A stretch of DNA of 64,000 nucleotides from Azospirillum sp. (lineage in GTDB: Bacteria > Pseudomonadota > Alphaproteobacteria > Azospirillales > Azospirillaceae), in NCBI GenBank assembly GCA_027486405.1, contig JAIXPD010000011.1:1-64000 (forward strand), read 5' to 3'. Numbering within the stretch: the stretch's first letter is position 1; each line of letters opens with the position of its first letter. Made by a program: the position numbers and the translations under genes. A model generated the notes under the pieces. That model searched no databases. It had not been told where the DNA came from and saw only the letters and a program-made list of their open reading frames with translations. Below are positions 26,821 to 34,484 of the stretch, piece by piece.

Positions 26821-26859
26821 AAAAATAAAAGCCCGGCGGGAGGAACTCTTTCGCCGGGC
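26821..26859 (-). terminator. Strong terminator ahead of the late genes
   Basis: On the minus strand a GCCCGGCG/CGCCGGGC stem (26852-26859 with 26831-26838) is followed by TTTTATTTTTT. It lies between the Q-position gene and the first late gene, so late transcription must read through it. Confidence 0.75.
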
Positions 26860-26908
26860 GCACTATCGCAATCTAGCCGACACGCTGACACAAACACCCC
26901 CGTGTCCG

Positions 26909-27478
26909 TCAAGCGCTTTTTTTCGGAACATGGAGACCGAAAGTGTTGTTATACCCGGACAGCGCGACCAGCACCGCGTCCCGCACCCGCTCTTTGCGCA
27001 ACCCAAGCCGCTCATCGAGGGCGCTGGGGGAGACATCCCCCATCAGCACCTGCACCACCGCCACATCCACCCACAGCGAGCCACGGCGACCGCGCAGCAG
27101 CCCGCCCCGGTCAGCCCGGCGACAGGACGCCCGCCACTCCGCCACCCGCCGCGACGACGGCGACCCGCCCGCCCGCGACCAGCCGCCCGCCGGAAAGTCG
27201 GGGGGCGTGGTCCGGTTGCCACCATCCACCACCAGCCGGGCCGGATCGACCGCGCGCAGGCCGCTGGCCACCACCGCGTCCACCATCAGCCCGCGCCCGA
27301 TGTCCACCGCCGCCGCGACCTGACCAGCGTCCATGCGGCCACGGGCGTACATCAGCGCCACCCATCCGCGCCCACAGACCAGCCCCGGCACCACCGGGTC
27401 GCCCCGTTCAGGCAGATCGCGCAGACGCCCCGTGACCGCCACCCCATCTCTGACCTGGGTTGCAGACCGCATAGCCAT
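26909..27478 (-). CDS. Q-position regulator, unknown family
   Basis: 189 residues from the ATG at 27478, which has an exceptionally good GGGGGAG site; the frame is open further upstream but that would run through the GTAAC array. It is basic and soluble, with a C-terminal helix-turn-helix-like segment (MGDVSPSALDERLGLRKERVRDAVLVAL). The position between the replication genes and a terminator that precedes the late operon is that of a lambda Q antiterminator. Function is inferred from position only. Its leader shares sequence with the CII-like gene's leader. Confidence 0.6.
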   Translation of the reverse strand: MAMRSATQVRDGVAVTGRLRDLPERGDPVVPGLVCGRGWVALMYARGRMDAGQVAAAVDIGRGLMVDAVVASGLRAVDPARLVVDGGNRTTPPDFPAGGWSRAGGSPSSRRVAEWRASCRRADRGGLLRGRRGSLWVDVAVVQVLMGDVSPSALDERLGLRKERVRDAVLVALSGYNNTFGLHVPKKSA

Positions 27479-27516
27479 GTCCGATACTCCCCCTTCTCCG
27501 GCATCAGTCGACCTGC

Positions 27517-27742
27517 GTAACGGTGTAACGCGACCGTAACACCCGATTGTTACGCCTATGCCTCTGATAAAATTGAACAATTTGACTTTGTAACGGTGTA
27601 ACGGTCAGATATGGCCTATATGCGGGCGCGCCCGCATATAGAGAGAAAATGAACCGTTACAGCGTTACACCACGAAAAAACTCAATCAGAACAGACGTTT
27701 GCGCGTAACACATCGATGTTACGCCAGCGTTACGCCCGTTAC
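27517..27742. repeat. Mirror-symmetric array of 12 GTAAC/GTTAC motifs
   Basis: GTAAC occurs at 27517, 27525, 27536, 27590, 27598 and 27705; GTTAC at 27549, 27656, 27664, 27718, 27729 and 27738. The order and spacings (8,11,13,41,8 | 58 | 8,41,13,11,9) are mirror images around 27629, making a roughly 226-bp imperfect inverted repeat. Each half holds a CGTAACA-N-TGTTACG dyad plus extra single sites. It fills the 322-bp gap (27479-27800) between the helicase and the Q-position gene; the gap has no other gene. Replication origin or multi-site operator are the likely roles. Confidence 0.85.
27616..27641. repeat. 26-bp perfect palindrome at the array centre
   Basis: CTATATGCGGGCG is followed immediately by its exact reverse complement, with no loop. 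It is flanked on each side by two phased GTAAC motifs and AT-rich DNA, and could extrude as a cruciform or bind a dimeric protein. Confidence 0.9.
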
Positions 27743-27800
27743 GCCTAACCTATTGAAAAACAAAGAAACCATACATTCGGTTGCACAAGACACACCTCCA

Positions 27801-29681
27801 TCAATCTTCGGAATAGCTCTCAACATCCGGCAGGTATTGAGCGGGCAAACGGGTTGCCCGGCTGACACCACCAGCAAAACGCCACGCATCATCGGTGGAC
27901 GCCACGTCGTCACCCAATCGCCGCAGCGTGCCAACCCAGCCGCCTTCGGCCCACCGCGTGCCATGGAAAATGCGCCGCAAGCCGCCATGGCGGTTTGCAA
28001 CCAAAAGCACCGGACCGTCGTCCTCAATCTCAAGGCGCAGGCCATAGGTGCGGAGAGTTTTCCCATTCTCACCCGCCCCACCCGGCTCACCTCTGGCCAC
28101 CGCAATCAGGTCGCCCAACGTCGCCCGCGTGCCGGATCGCCAGTGATCCGGCACGAACGTCATCAGGTGGTTCATGCACTGGCGCGCATCGTTGTCCTCT
28201 TCGTCATCGGCCCGCATGGCACCGATCCGCGCGCCCAGGGACGCCACCAGTTCATCCATACTGTCGCTGTCGGGCGGCGTGTCATGCAGCAGCAGATCAC
28301 GCCCCGCGAGAGCCACCGCCAAGACGTCGGCCTGCCGCCCGTCGCAACGCGCGGCCATCAGGGCGGCTCTGTAGGCGTCAACGGCCCCCGCAAACCTCTG
28401 CGCCCCCAGCAGGACACGCGCACGAAAGCGGCCACTCATAGACCGCGCCCAGGCCGTCGCCGCCTCTACCCGGGCCGCTGCGGCCGGATCGGCGGTGGCC
28501 TTGCGCAGGTCAAACCGCAGAATGCGTGATCGGTCCTGCGGTTGCAGGGGCGGCGGATTGATCCCAGCCATCAGGGCGCAGCCGATAACGGTGAACTTCT
28601 GCACCAGCCCGCCCGGACTGCCCTTGGAAATGTTCGCCCCCGTGCTGCCGGACATGCGGCGAATCAGGCCGATCACCTGCTGCATCGCGCCGGTGGCGTC
28701 ACCCTCGGCCTCATCCAACACCACGATACGGGCCTCATCGCTCAACGCCTGTCGAACGCCCGCTTCGGAATAGCCGTTCATGCCCACACCCATCGGGCCG
28801 AACAACGCTTCCATCAGCTCGCACAGCGCGCTTTTGCCCGCCCCAAACTCAGCCGCGATCTGAGCGTGCGCTCGCCATTTGGGGTATCCGCTCAACAGCG
28901 CAACCGCCACGAACCCCAACAGCAGATCCACATCCGCCGGGTCTGAAAAGGACCACAGCCGAAGGTGCTGCAACAGCACGCGCCCATCATCCGCCGTCGC
29001 CGCCGCATCAAAGTTCGGCGGTTCCATCCGTGGGGCCGACGGATACACAGCAGACCCCTCACGCCATCCAGAGCGGTGCCAGGTCGTTACCCCGTCATCC
29101 ACACGGCAAACACGGTCGCCCAGATGGGCAATCACCACGGGACGCCCGGTCCCGCCCGCCACCCCGCGCCAAACCCCGCGCCCCCGCAATCGCGTGTCCG
29201 GGTCATACACGCCCGCCCGCTCGCACGCGCGGATCAGATAACCAAGGACCAGCCGCGCCGAAAAATCGTCAACCTCGTTGCCATGCCGATCCACCGCCGG
29301 ATAGTGCGCAACCAACCATGCGCTATCACCCGCGAACAGGCTCAACAGCCCGTTCGCGCTCATGTCGCGCACGGCCATCACCCGCTTTTCGCCGCTGGCG
29401 GAAAGGAAAAAATACTTACCATCATGATGGCCCAAGGCAACAACAGGGCACTCACCAGGATCGTCTGCGCTTGCCGCCGCAAAGCTGCCGCCATCGCCAG
29501 ACGCCCGCACCGGCGCGCCATCAATCACCGCGCGCAGGGCGGCGTCATCATCCCCTGTCATGCGCGAACGAACATCATCAGGCATGGCGCACCAGCCAGA
29601 CAGCGCAATCACCGGAAAGCCAACCCCCGACACCCCCAAACGGATGGCCATCCGTCGCGCGCGGCGGGGCTTTGCGGGCAT
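27801..29681 (-). CDS. Phage replication helicase / DUF927-type AAA+ ATPase
   Basis: 626 residues. The central P-loop AEFGAGKSALCELM with Walker B ARIVVLDEAEGDA and the RSRILRFDLRK arginine region identify an AAA+ ATPase of the phage/plasmid replicative helicase type. The N-terminal 250 residues are beta-rich with no visible polymerase motifs; priming is encoded separately by the PrimPol gene upstream. The start is uncertain: ATG 29681 was taken, but ATG 29651 or 29585 are possible and none has a strong ribosome site. Its stop is about 60 bp from the GTAAC array. Confidence 0.8.
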   Translation of the reverse strand: MPAKPRRARRMAIRLGVSGVGFPVIALSGWCAMPDDVRSRMTGDDDAALRAVIDGAPVRASGDGGSFAAASADDPGECPVVALGHHDGKYFFLSASGEKRVMAVRDMSANGLLSLFAGDSAWLVAHYPAVDRHGNEVDDFSARLVLGYLIRACERAGVYDPDTRLRGRGVWRGVAGGTGRPVVIAHLGDRVCRVDDGVTTWHRSGWREGSAVYPSAPRMEPPNFDAAATADDGRVLLQHLRLWSFSDPADVDLLLGFVAVALLSGYPKWRAHAQIAAEFGAGKSALCELMEALFGPMGVGMNGYSEAGVRQALSDEARIVVLDEAEGDATGAMQQVIGLIRRMSGSTGANISKGSPGGLVQKFTVIGCALMAGINPPPLQPQDRSRILRFDLRKATADPAAAARVEAATAWARSMSGRFRARVLLGAQRFAGAVDAYRAALMAARCDGRQADVLAVALAGRDLLLHDTPPDSDSMDELVASLGARIGAMRADDEEDNDARQCMNHLMTFVPDHWRSGTRATLGDLIAVARGEPGGAGENGKTLRTYGLRLEIEDDGPVLLVANRHGGLRRIFHGTRWAEGGWVGTLRRLGDDVASTDDAWRFAGGVSRATRLPAQYLPDVESYSED

Positions 29682-29756
29682 GCAGGCGCGTCAACACAAC
29701 TCTCAATTGGGGGTGCGGGGGAAAACCCACACACAGGCAAACGGATGCGGAGACGC

Positions 29757-30470
29757 TCATTCCATCGCCTCCACTGCATTGAATTTATTTGATTGATTGC
29801 CCCAAGCCCGCCAGCCCGGTCTGGTTTGGCGGGCAAACAACTCCGCCCCTGGCACGTCCGGTACCAGCATGTCCAACATGCGATACTGCTCATCAGGCTT
29901 GCGGCTGTGTTCGCGCAACACCGCCTCAATCAGCAGGGAATCATCAACATCCTCGCTGGTCTCGATCAACCCACGCACCCGGCGTGCGTCCGGCCCATAT
30001 GGGACATCGCCACGGACCCCGATCAAAAACGGCTCCGACGCTGAACGCAGGACGTATCCGGTGCCGAAAGCGTTCTTCCCGTGTCGGGTCTTTTTGTGCC
30101 ACGGCCCACCCGTCACATACCGGAATTGCCACGCATCCAGGCAGGCAATCGCCTCGCGCAACATGGGCCACGTCGCCCACAACCACAGCAAACACCCATC
30201 GCGGTGGGCGAGCTGCTGCACCGGCAGCGCAAGGATGTCGTCCAACCGCATGCACCCGTAATGCTGCACGGCGTTTCGGCCCTCGCCCTTCTCAGAGCGG
30301 TTTTTGAAGAACCAAGGCGGATCAACAATCAGACGCCGGAACGCCCTGGGCGGAAGGTCTCCCCACACCCATGACGTTGGGACTTCCGACACCGATGCAC
30401 TCACCTCCCGCTCACGGATGGGGGCGAGCGAATCGCCAAAGAGGGGGAGAAGGGGAGAAGTGGCCTTCAT
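29757..30470 (-). CDS. MT-A70 family DNA N6-adenine methyltransferase
   Basis: 237 residues from the ATG at 30470, coupled to the previous stop by ATGA. The catalytic motif is DPPW in RRLIVDPPWFFKNRSEKGEG. The family's GCLLWLWATWPMLREA helix, the GGPWHKKTRHGKNAFGTGYVLR loop and SEPFLIGVRGD are all present. Such phage enzymes methylate adenine in their own DNA, probably against host restriction or for replication timing. The recognition site cannot be read from sequence. Confidence 0.88.
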   Translation of the reverse strand: MKATSPLLPLFGDSLAPIREREVSASVSEVPTSWVWGDLPPRAFRRLIVDPPWFFKNRSEKGEGRNAVQHYGCMRLDDILALPVQQLAHRDGCLLWLWATWPMLREAIACLDAWQFRYVTGGPWHKKTRHGKNAFGTGYVLRSASEPFLIGVRGDVPYGPDARRVRGLIETSEDVDDSLLIEAVLREHSRKPDEQYRMLDMLVPDVPGAELFARQTRPGWRAWGNQSNKFNAVEAME

Positions 30471-30748
30471 GCGACGGTCGCTTTCTGGGCCTCGACCTTG
30501 GTCGAACCCCAACTGGCGGGCATCCGCCCCACCACGGTCACGCGGCGGCGGATGCCTGCGGCAAATGTTTCGGAATCAGCGATCAGAACCACCAACAGGT
30601 CAAAGGCGTCCGACCACACCGCCCGTTCGTCGCGGCGTGTGGCGCGATGGCCCAGCACACGGCGGCACATGCGGTAGACGTCGCTTGCCCTGCGATCAGT
30701 CCTCGCCATGAATTCAAAGGCCAACAGGCGCGCCGATGGCTCATCCAT
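30467..30748 (-). CDS. Small early phage protein, 93 aa
   Basis: 93 residues from the ATG at 30748 (MDEPSARLLAFEFMARTDRR). It is helical and basic, with SDVYRMCRRVLGHRATRRDERAVW in the middle. It overlaps its neighbours at both ends (eight bases with the Toprim gene, ATGA with the methyltransferase), so it belongs to the replication operon. No family is recognised. Overlap on both sides and the absence of in-frame stops favour a real gene. Confidence 0.55.
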   Translation of the reverse strand: MDEPSARLLAFEFMARTDRRASDVYRMCRRVLGHRATRRDERAVWSDAFDLLVVLIADSETFAAGIRRRVTVVGRMPASWGSTKVEAQKATVA

Positions 30749-31655
30749 GACGCACCGCCGCCCGGAACGACTGCCCCCAGGATTGCCGGACGGAGCGCAC
30801 GGCCCGGCCCGCAGCGGCCAGCCGCTGGACCGCCCATTGCTCCCGCTCGATCGGCGTGTCATCCGGCAGCACCAGGGTCACGTCGGTGATGGACGGCGGC
30901 ACCACCGCGTTCCCAGCGTGCAAAAGGCTGGCCGCCGCCCACAAGGGCCGACGATCCCCACAGGCCCGTTTCAGCCTCAGCGCCGCATCCAGGCCAACCA
31001 CCAACAACAGCCGGTCGGCGTCGGGGACCGGCGTCAACGGCAGCACCGCGCCAGCCGCATCGCCAACCAACCGCCACAACGGCACCAACTCACCGGTTTC
31101 AGGGTCCATGCCCTGCGCCATGTCGCCCGCTGGCGTCAGCCATTGGCAAAAGACAGCTTCCACAGACCGACGCAACGCAACGTCTGGCGACCAGCGCAAC
31201 AGCGCTCCAACCAGGCAGGGTTCACGCTGCGGCAACTCCGCCGCGCCCGGCAACACCGGCACAGGCAGGTCAACCATCCCCAGCATGGGCCACCCACCGG
31301 CAGCCTGAACGCTGTAGCCATAACGGCCCAGGAACCGCGCGGCGGGCGTGTCAGGCGCAAGGCCGACACGCTGCCCCCACAGCAGCCGCGCCGCCGTGGC
31401 CTGCGCCGCACGCCCGGCGGCGGACACATCGTCATTGCCCGGCGGCGGGCGTCGCGCCGCGCGCGGCGGGCCGGGCCGGGCTTGCGGCTCCCGCTGCGGT
31501 GGCAGGTCGCGGGGCGAGGCCATCCCCTCCGTCAACGCCCGCACCAGCGTCTTGGCGTCGCGATCCCGTTTGTCCGGCGGCACCCCTGGCCAGGACTGAA
31601 TCGCGGCGTGCAGATGCTGTTCGACCAGGGCGTGGGGCAGCAGGCCGCCGCCCAC
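30741..31655 (-). CDS. Toprim-domain protein, probably a -1 frameshift extension of PrimPol
   Basis: 304 codons from a GTG at 31655 that has no good ribosome site. Residues 1-50 (GGGLLPHALVEQHL ... LVRALTEGMASPRDLP) are the C-terminal PriCT-like helices expected at the end of the upstream PrimPol. Residues 80-300 look like DUF7146 plus a Toprim-like fold (ADRLLLVVGLDAALRLKRAC, PLWAAASLLHAGN, ITDVTLVLPDDTPIEREQ), although the canonical Toprim E and DxD are only partly recognisable (VGLDAAL instead of EGIETAL). The upstream gene enters this frame by a -1 slip at 31661-31667. See the finding on frameshifting. Confidence 0.7.
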   Translation of the reverse strand: MGGGLLPHALVEQHLHAAIQSWPGVPPDKRDRDAKTLVRALTEGMASPRDLPPQREPQARPGPPRAARRPPPGNDDVSAAGRAAQATAARLLWGQRVGLAPDTPAARFLGRYGYSVQAAGGWPMLGMVDLPVPVLPGAAELPQREPCLVGALLRWSPDVALRRSVEAVFCQWLTPAGDMAQGMDPETGELVPLWRLVGDAAGAVLPLTPVPDADRLLLVVGLDAALRLKRACGDRRPLWAAASLLHAGNAVVPPSITDVTLVLPDDTPIEREQWAVQRLAAAGRAVRSVRQSWGQSFRAAVRHG

Positions 31656-32479
31656 AAACCGCCCAAAACGAACGCGCTCTCGTTCAGCGTTTCATTCCGC
31701 TGGCCCGGCGGGGCCGCGCGGACCTTCATCACCTCATCGTCGAACGCTTTGCGGGCGTAGGGATGAATGCCATCGGACGGCAAGGCGCGCGGATGAGGCG
31801 CGGCCACAGGCGGCGTATCCACCGGAACCGCTGTTTTCAGCCGCTTGGCCAGCCATTCGGGCAGCGCCCTGCCATCAACCTGCTGCCGCAGCCAATCCAG
31901 ATCCTCGGGATCACCGATGACATAACGCAACAGCCAGTCGGGCGCGGGAACCGCCGGTTGGGTTTCAGGATCCACGTCCCAGCGGTAACGCGGACCGTCA
32001 AGCCGCTCCGGGTGGATCGAAGGCGGGACCATGATGTACCCGCCATCACCGCGCACGTCCAACCCCGGCCCCAGCTTCTTACCGTTCCGGTTCCGCACCT
32101 CGCGGCCTTCCGGCCACACGAAGAAGCGCTGCGCGCCACCGGTGGGCGTTCTCTGGCCCAACGTGGTCGGCACCGGGCCGAACAGCGATTCCAGCACGCC
32201 CAGCGTATCGAACCCATCGACACCGTTCTTGACGTCGATGTCGAGCACCCACAGCGCCGAGTCTGCACCGGTGGCCACCGCCGGGTTGGCTGTTGGCCAG
32301 CGACCCCAGTATTTCTTGATCCAAAACGGCGATTTGGTCGCGCTTTTGCACCCATGCTCGAAGAACCCCACCGCGTCGCAGGGGCGTTTCGTGCGCTCGA
32401 CACAGGGAAACACCCGCCAGCCACGATCCGCGTGCTTCAGCGCGGCGGCCAGCATTTCAGGGCCGGGAACTTCGGTCAT
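31532..32479 (-). CDS. Bifunctional DNA primase-polymerase (PrimPol, AEP superfamily)
   Basis: 315 residues in the zero frame, from the ATG at 32479. PrimPol blocks are clear: GWRVFPCVERTKRPCDAVGFF, WPTANPAVATGADSALWVLDIDVK with the catalytic acidic DIDVK, QRTPTGGAQRFFVWP and the GPGLDVRGDGGYIMVPPSIHP loop. The family end RNETLNESAFVLG is followed in this frame by a non-homologous Cys/Pro-rich tail, while the expected continuation lies one frame back. ATGA-coupled to the antirepressor-like gene. It synthesises primers for phage replication. Confidence 0.88.
   Translation of the reverse strand: MTEVPGPEMLAAALKHADRGWRVFPCVERTKRPCDAVGFFEHGCKSATKSPFWIKKYWGRWPTANPAVATGADSALWVLDIDVKNGVDGFDTLGVLESLFGPVPTTLGQRTPTGGAQRFFVWPEGREVRNRNGKKLGPGLDVRGDGGYIMVPPSIHPERLDGPRYRWDVDPETQPAVPAPDWLLRYVIGDPEDLDWLRQQVDGRALPEWLAKRLKTAVPVDTPPVAAPHPRALPSDGIHPYARKAFDDEVMKVRAAPPGQRNETLNESAFVLGGLWAAACCPTPWSNSICTPRFSPGQGCRRTNGIATPRRWCGR
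31635..31667 (-). promoter_or_regulatory. Candidate -1 frameshift site TTTGGGC with downstream stem-loop
   Basis: T-TTG-GGC (31667-31661) is in zero-frame phase in PrimPol. After a 7-base spacer a 7-bp stem (GGGCGGC with GCTGCCC, 31653-31647 with 31641-31635, one G-U pair) closes a five-base loop. The -1 frame then reads RFVGGGLLPHALVE, the expected homologous continuation. Confidence 0.55.
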
Positions 32480-33252
32480 GGCCGCGCCTCCCCGATCTGG
32501 TGGATCGCTTTGCGGGCGGGAACAGCCTTTGCGGCGTGGCCTTGGCCGCGCAGGATGGGGGTGATGGCGGCGACCAGGGCGTCGCGTTTGGCGATGTCGC
32601 GGATGTCGGGGACCATTTCCCAGGCCCACATGTCGATCAGGAACGCCGACTCGGCCTCCGACCCCGGCTTGTACCGGCGCAGGATCGACACGCGCAGCAC
32701 CTCATCCGCCGTGTGCCACGGGCGACCGGTGGCCAGGGCGTTGGCCAGCCGGTGCACCAGCTCGGCGCGCAACTGGGGGATGGACGATTCGGCCAGATGG
32801 CGGGCCTGCCGTTCGATCTGCGCCAGCAGGTCCGGGTGAAAGATGGCCTCGGCGGTCATCGTCTGGCCCGGCATCGGCAGCGCCAGCGGGGACGGGTCTT
32901 GGTGATCGGGCTTGGTCGCGGCGTCGAACACCTCGACCATGGCGATCAACAACTCGACGCCTGCCGGAAGATCGGTCTTGCCGCCCAGGTAGAGCGCCTG
33001 CCTTTTGTTGAAGGCCATGCCTTCGCTCGGACGTCCCCGCCCGATTTTCGACGCACGGTGCGTCGAAATTCCGCCGAACCGCTCCAAGGATTCCCGGTGG
33101 CGCTCAGCAAGCTGACGCAGGTCTTGCACCTTGGCGTAACCCAAGGCAGTCGCAAGCGTCACATCCGTAACGCGCGGCTCGTTGTCGATGATGGTTATAT
33201 CGGTGGTGGTAAGTGCGGGCAAAGCGCGCCCGTTGTCGCCCATGTCAGCCAT
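32476..33252 (-). CDS. Phage antirepressor / Rha-like regulatory protein
   Basis: 258 residues from the ATG at 33252, with a perfect AGGAG site. The N-terminal domain (PRVTDVTLATALGYAKVQDLRQLAERHRESLERFGGI ... RPSEGMAFNKRQALYLGGKTD ..LLIAMVEVFDAA) follows the Rha/ORF6N-type phage regulator pattern: a winged helix that reads a target, then a KR-QAL-L helix. The C-terminal 150 residues are helical. It leads the leftward replication segment and is ATGA-coupled to PrimPol. Antirepressor or replication-switch functions are typical; the exact target is unknown. Confidence 0.65.
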   Translation of the reverse strand: MADMGDNGRALPALTTTDITIIDNEPRVTDVTLATALGYAKVQDLRQLAERHRESLERFGGISTHRASKIGRGRPSEGMAFNKRQALYLGGKTDLPAGVELLIAMVEVFDAATKPDHQDPSPLALPMPGQTMTAEAIFHPDLLAQIERQARHLAESSIPQLRAELVHRLANALATGRPWHTADEVLRVSILRRYKPGSEAESAFLIDMWAWEMVPDIRDIAKRDALVAAITPILRGQGHAAKAVPARKAIHQIGEARP

Positions 33253-33594
33253 GGCGGTGCTCCTACGCAAACCGTTGCGAAGGACGCCTGCCGGGCGCTG
33301 TTCAAGGCGCACCGCTGGCGTCCAGGGCTTGAACACACGGCGTAGGACGTGCCCGAATGCCTTTAGGGTTTCCCCCTGGACATACGCACTCGGACCCTGG
33401 ACATAGCGGAAACCGACTTTCGGGCTACGGCAACCGCCTACGCTTTCTGTGGGGTGTTCAAGCCCCAGCGAGACGATGGCCCCGAGACTCGGCGTTGTCA
33501 AGATGGTTGGCTGTGTCGGCCCAACCCATCGGCAATTTATCGTACCCCCAAAAAAGACTTGGCACGGAGAGTTTCCGGGGGTACGATAATTTTC
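33253..33594. other. Divergent control region with CCCTGGACATA direct repeats
   Basis: This 342-bp gap separates the leftward antirepressor gene from rightward brnT and has no credible gene. CCCTGGACATA occurs at 33374-33384 and 33395-33405, exactly 21 bp apart (two helical turns), on the antirepressor side; this fits an operator read from one DNA face. The brnT promoter/operator occupies the right end. Confidence 0.5.
33537..33589 (+). promoter_or_regulatory. brnT promoter overlapped by a 13-bp inverted-repeat operator
   Basis: TTATCGTACCCCC (33537-33549) and its exact reverse complement (33577-33589) bracket a promoter: TTGGCA (33559-33564), 17 bp, TACGAT (33582-33587). The right arm covers the -10, as expected for autorepression by the BrnA-BrnT complex. 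The predicted start point is at or next to the brnT ATG, so the mRNA may be leaderless. Confidence 0.7.
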
Positions 33595-33855
33595 ATGAAG
33601 ATCACCTTTGATCCCGCCAAGCGCGACAAGACCCTGACCGAACGCGGCATCGACTTCGCCGACGCGGCAGAGCTGTTCAGCGGCCCGACGCTGGATCGAC
33701 CGGATGGCCGTTTCGATTACGGCGAAACCCGCATTGTCACGGTCGGACATCTGCGCGGACGGATGATGGTGGTCGTGTGGACGCCGCGCGGCGATGCGCG
33801 GCACATCATTTCGATGAGGAAGGCCAATGAGCGAGAACAAGCGCGCTTTGGGTAG
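33595..33855 (+). CDS. brnT: BrnT family ribonuclease toxin
   Basis: 86 residues. KITFDPAKRDKTLTERGIDFADA, LFSGPTLDRPDGRFDYGETRIVTVG, RGRMMVVVWTPRGDARHIISMRKANEREQARF is the BrnT pattern throughout, including the catalytic-core R/H residues of the barnase/RelE-like fold. Full length for the family (about 90). It cleaves RNA unless bound by BrnA. It is oriented against the surrounding early genes and has its own promoter, so it is expected to be active in the lysogen. Overlaps brnA by 29 bases. Confidence 0.92.
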   Translation: MKITFDPAKRDKTLTERGIDFADAAELFSGPTLDRPDGRFDYGETRIVTVGHLRGRMMVVVWTPRGDARHIISMRKANEREQARFG

Positions 33856-34117
33856 CGACCTGGACAAGGTCGATGCCCATGTCATCCAGCCCGAGGAATA
33901 CGACGAAATCCCCGAACTGACGGACGAATGGTTCGCACAAGCCCAACCGCACGTCGGCGGAAAGCCCGCGCGTCGCGGTCGCCCGCCATCCGACAACACG
34001 AAGGAAGCCATCAAGCTGCGCCTGGACGCCGACGTGGTGAAGCATTTCCGCGAAACCGGGCCGGGCTGGCAAACCCGCATCAACGAAACCCTGCGCCGCG
34101 CCGCCGGGCTGCCGTGA
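33827..34117 (+). CDS. brnA: BrnA family antitoxin
   Basis: 96 residues with a GAGGAAGG site. The N-terminal toxin-wrapping region (DEIPELTDEWFAQAQPHVGGKP) is followed by the ribbon-helix-helix DNA-binding end (KEAIKLRLDADVVKHFRETGPGWQTRINETLRRA), the classic BrnA C-terminus. It neutralises BrnT and represses the operon through the inverted repeat upstream of brnT. It overlaps brnT and is followed three bases later by a HigA-type gene. Confidence 0.92.
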   Translation: MSENKRALGSDLDKVDAHVIQPEEYDEIPELTDEWFAQAQPHVGGKPARRGRPPSDNTKEAIKLRLDADVVKHFRETGPGWQTRINETLRRAAGLP

Positions 34118-34119
34118 CG

Positions 34120-34431
34120 ATGGTGGGGGAACAAACCACCATGATCGGCCCCACCCCGCCCGTCCATCCGGGCGAAATCCTGCGCGAAGAGTTCCTGATT
34201 CCCTTGGGCTTGACGCCCTACGGCGTGGCACAGGCGTGCCGCGTGCCGCGCACCCGCATCGAACGACTGGCGCGGGAGGAAACGCCGGTCACAGCCGACA
34301 CCGCCTTGCGCCTGGGCCGGTATTTCAACACCGGCCCGGAATTTTGGATGAACCTGCAAACGCGGCACGACCTGTCGGTCGCCGCGCTCACCGCCACAGA
34401 CATCACCGACATTCAGCCCCGCGCGTCGTGA
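34120..34431 (+). CDS. HigA-type XRE antitoxin, orphan third gene of the brnTA operon
   Basis: 103 residues from the ATG at 34120 (ATG 34141 is an alternative). PPVHPGEILREEFLIPLGLTPYGVAQACRVPRTRIERLAREETPVTADTALRLGRYF and TGPEFWMNLQTRHDL follow the HigA antidote family from end to end. No HigB-type toxin precedes or follows it. It is co-transcribed with brnTA, so it may serve as an extra repressor of the module or be the remnant of a higBA pair. Domain call strong, role inferred. Confidence 0.85.
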   Translation: MVGEQTTMIGPTPPVHPGEILREEFLIPLGLTPYGVAQACRVPRTRIERLAREETPVTADTALRLGRYFNTGPEFWMNLQTRHDLSVAALTATDITDIQPRAS

Positions 34432-34445
34432 GCGACGGCCCGAAC

Positions 34446-34465
34446 GCCGCGCACGGATGCGCGGC
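34446..34465 (+). terminator. Hairpin after the brnT-brnA-higA operon
   Basis: GCCGCGCA-CGGA-TGCGCGGC forms an 8-bp stem with a tetraloop between convergent higA and the methyltransferase. The T tract after it is weak (ATTGGTTTT), so termination is probable rather than certain. Confidence 0.45.
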
Positions 34466-34484
34466 TCATGATTGGTTTTGACGA

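Noticed and set aside
27517..27742. CRISPR array as an explanation of the GTAAC repeats
   Set aside because: The repeated unit is only 5-8 bases, occurs in both orientations in mirror symmetry, spacings are 8-58 bp, and no cas gene is present.
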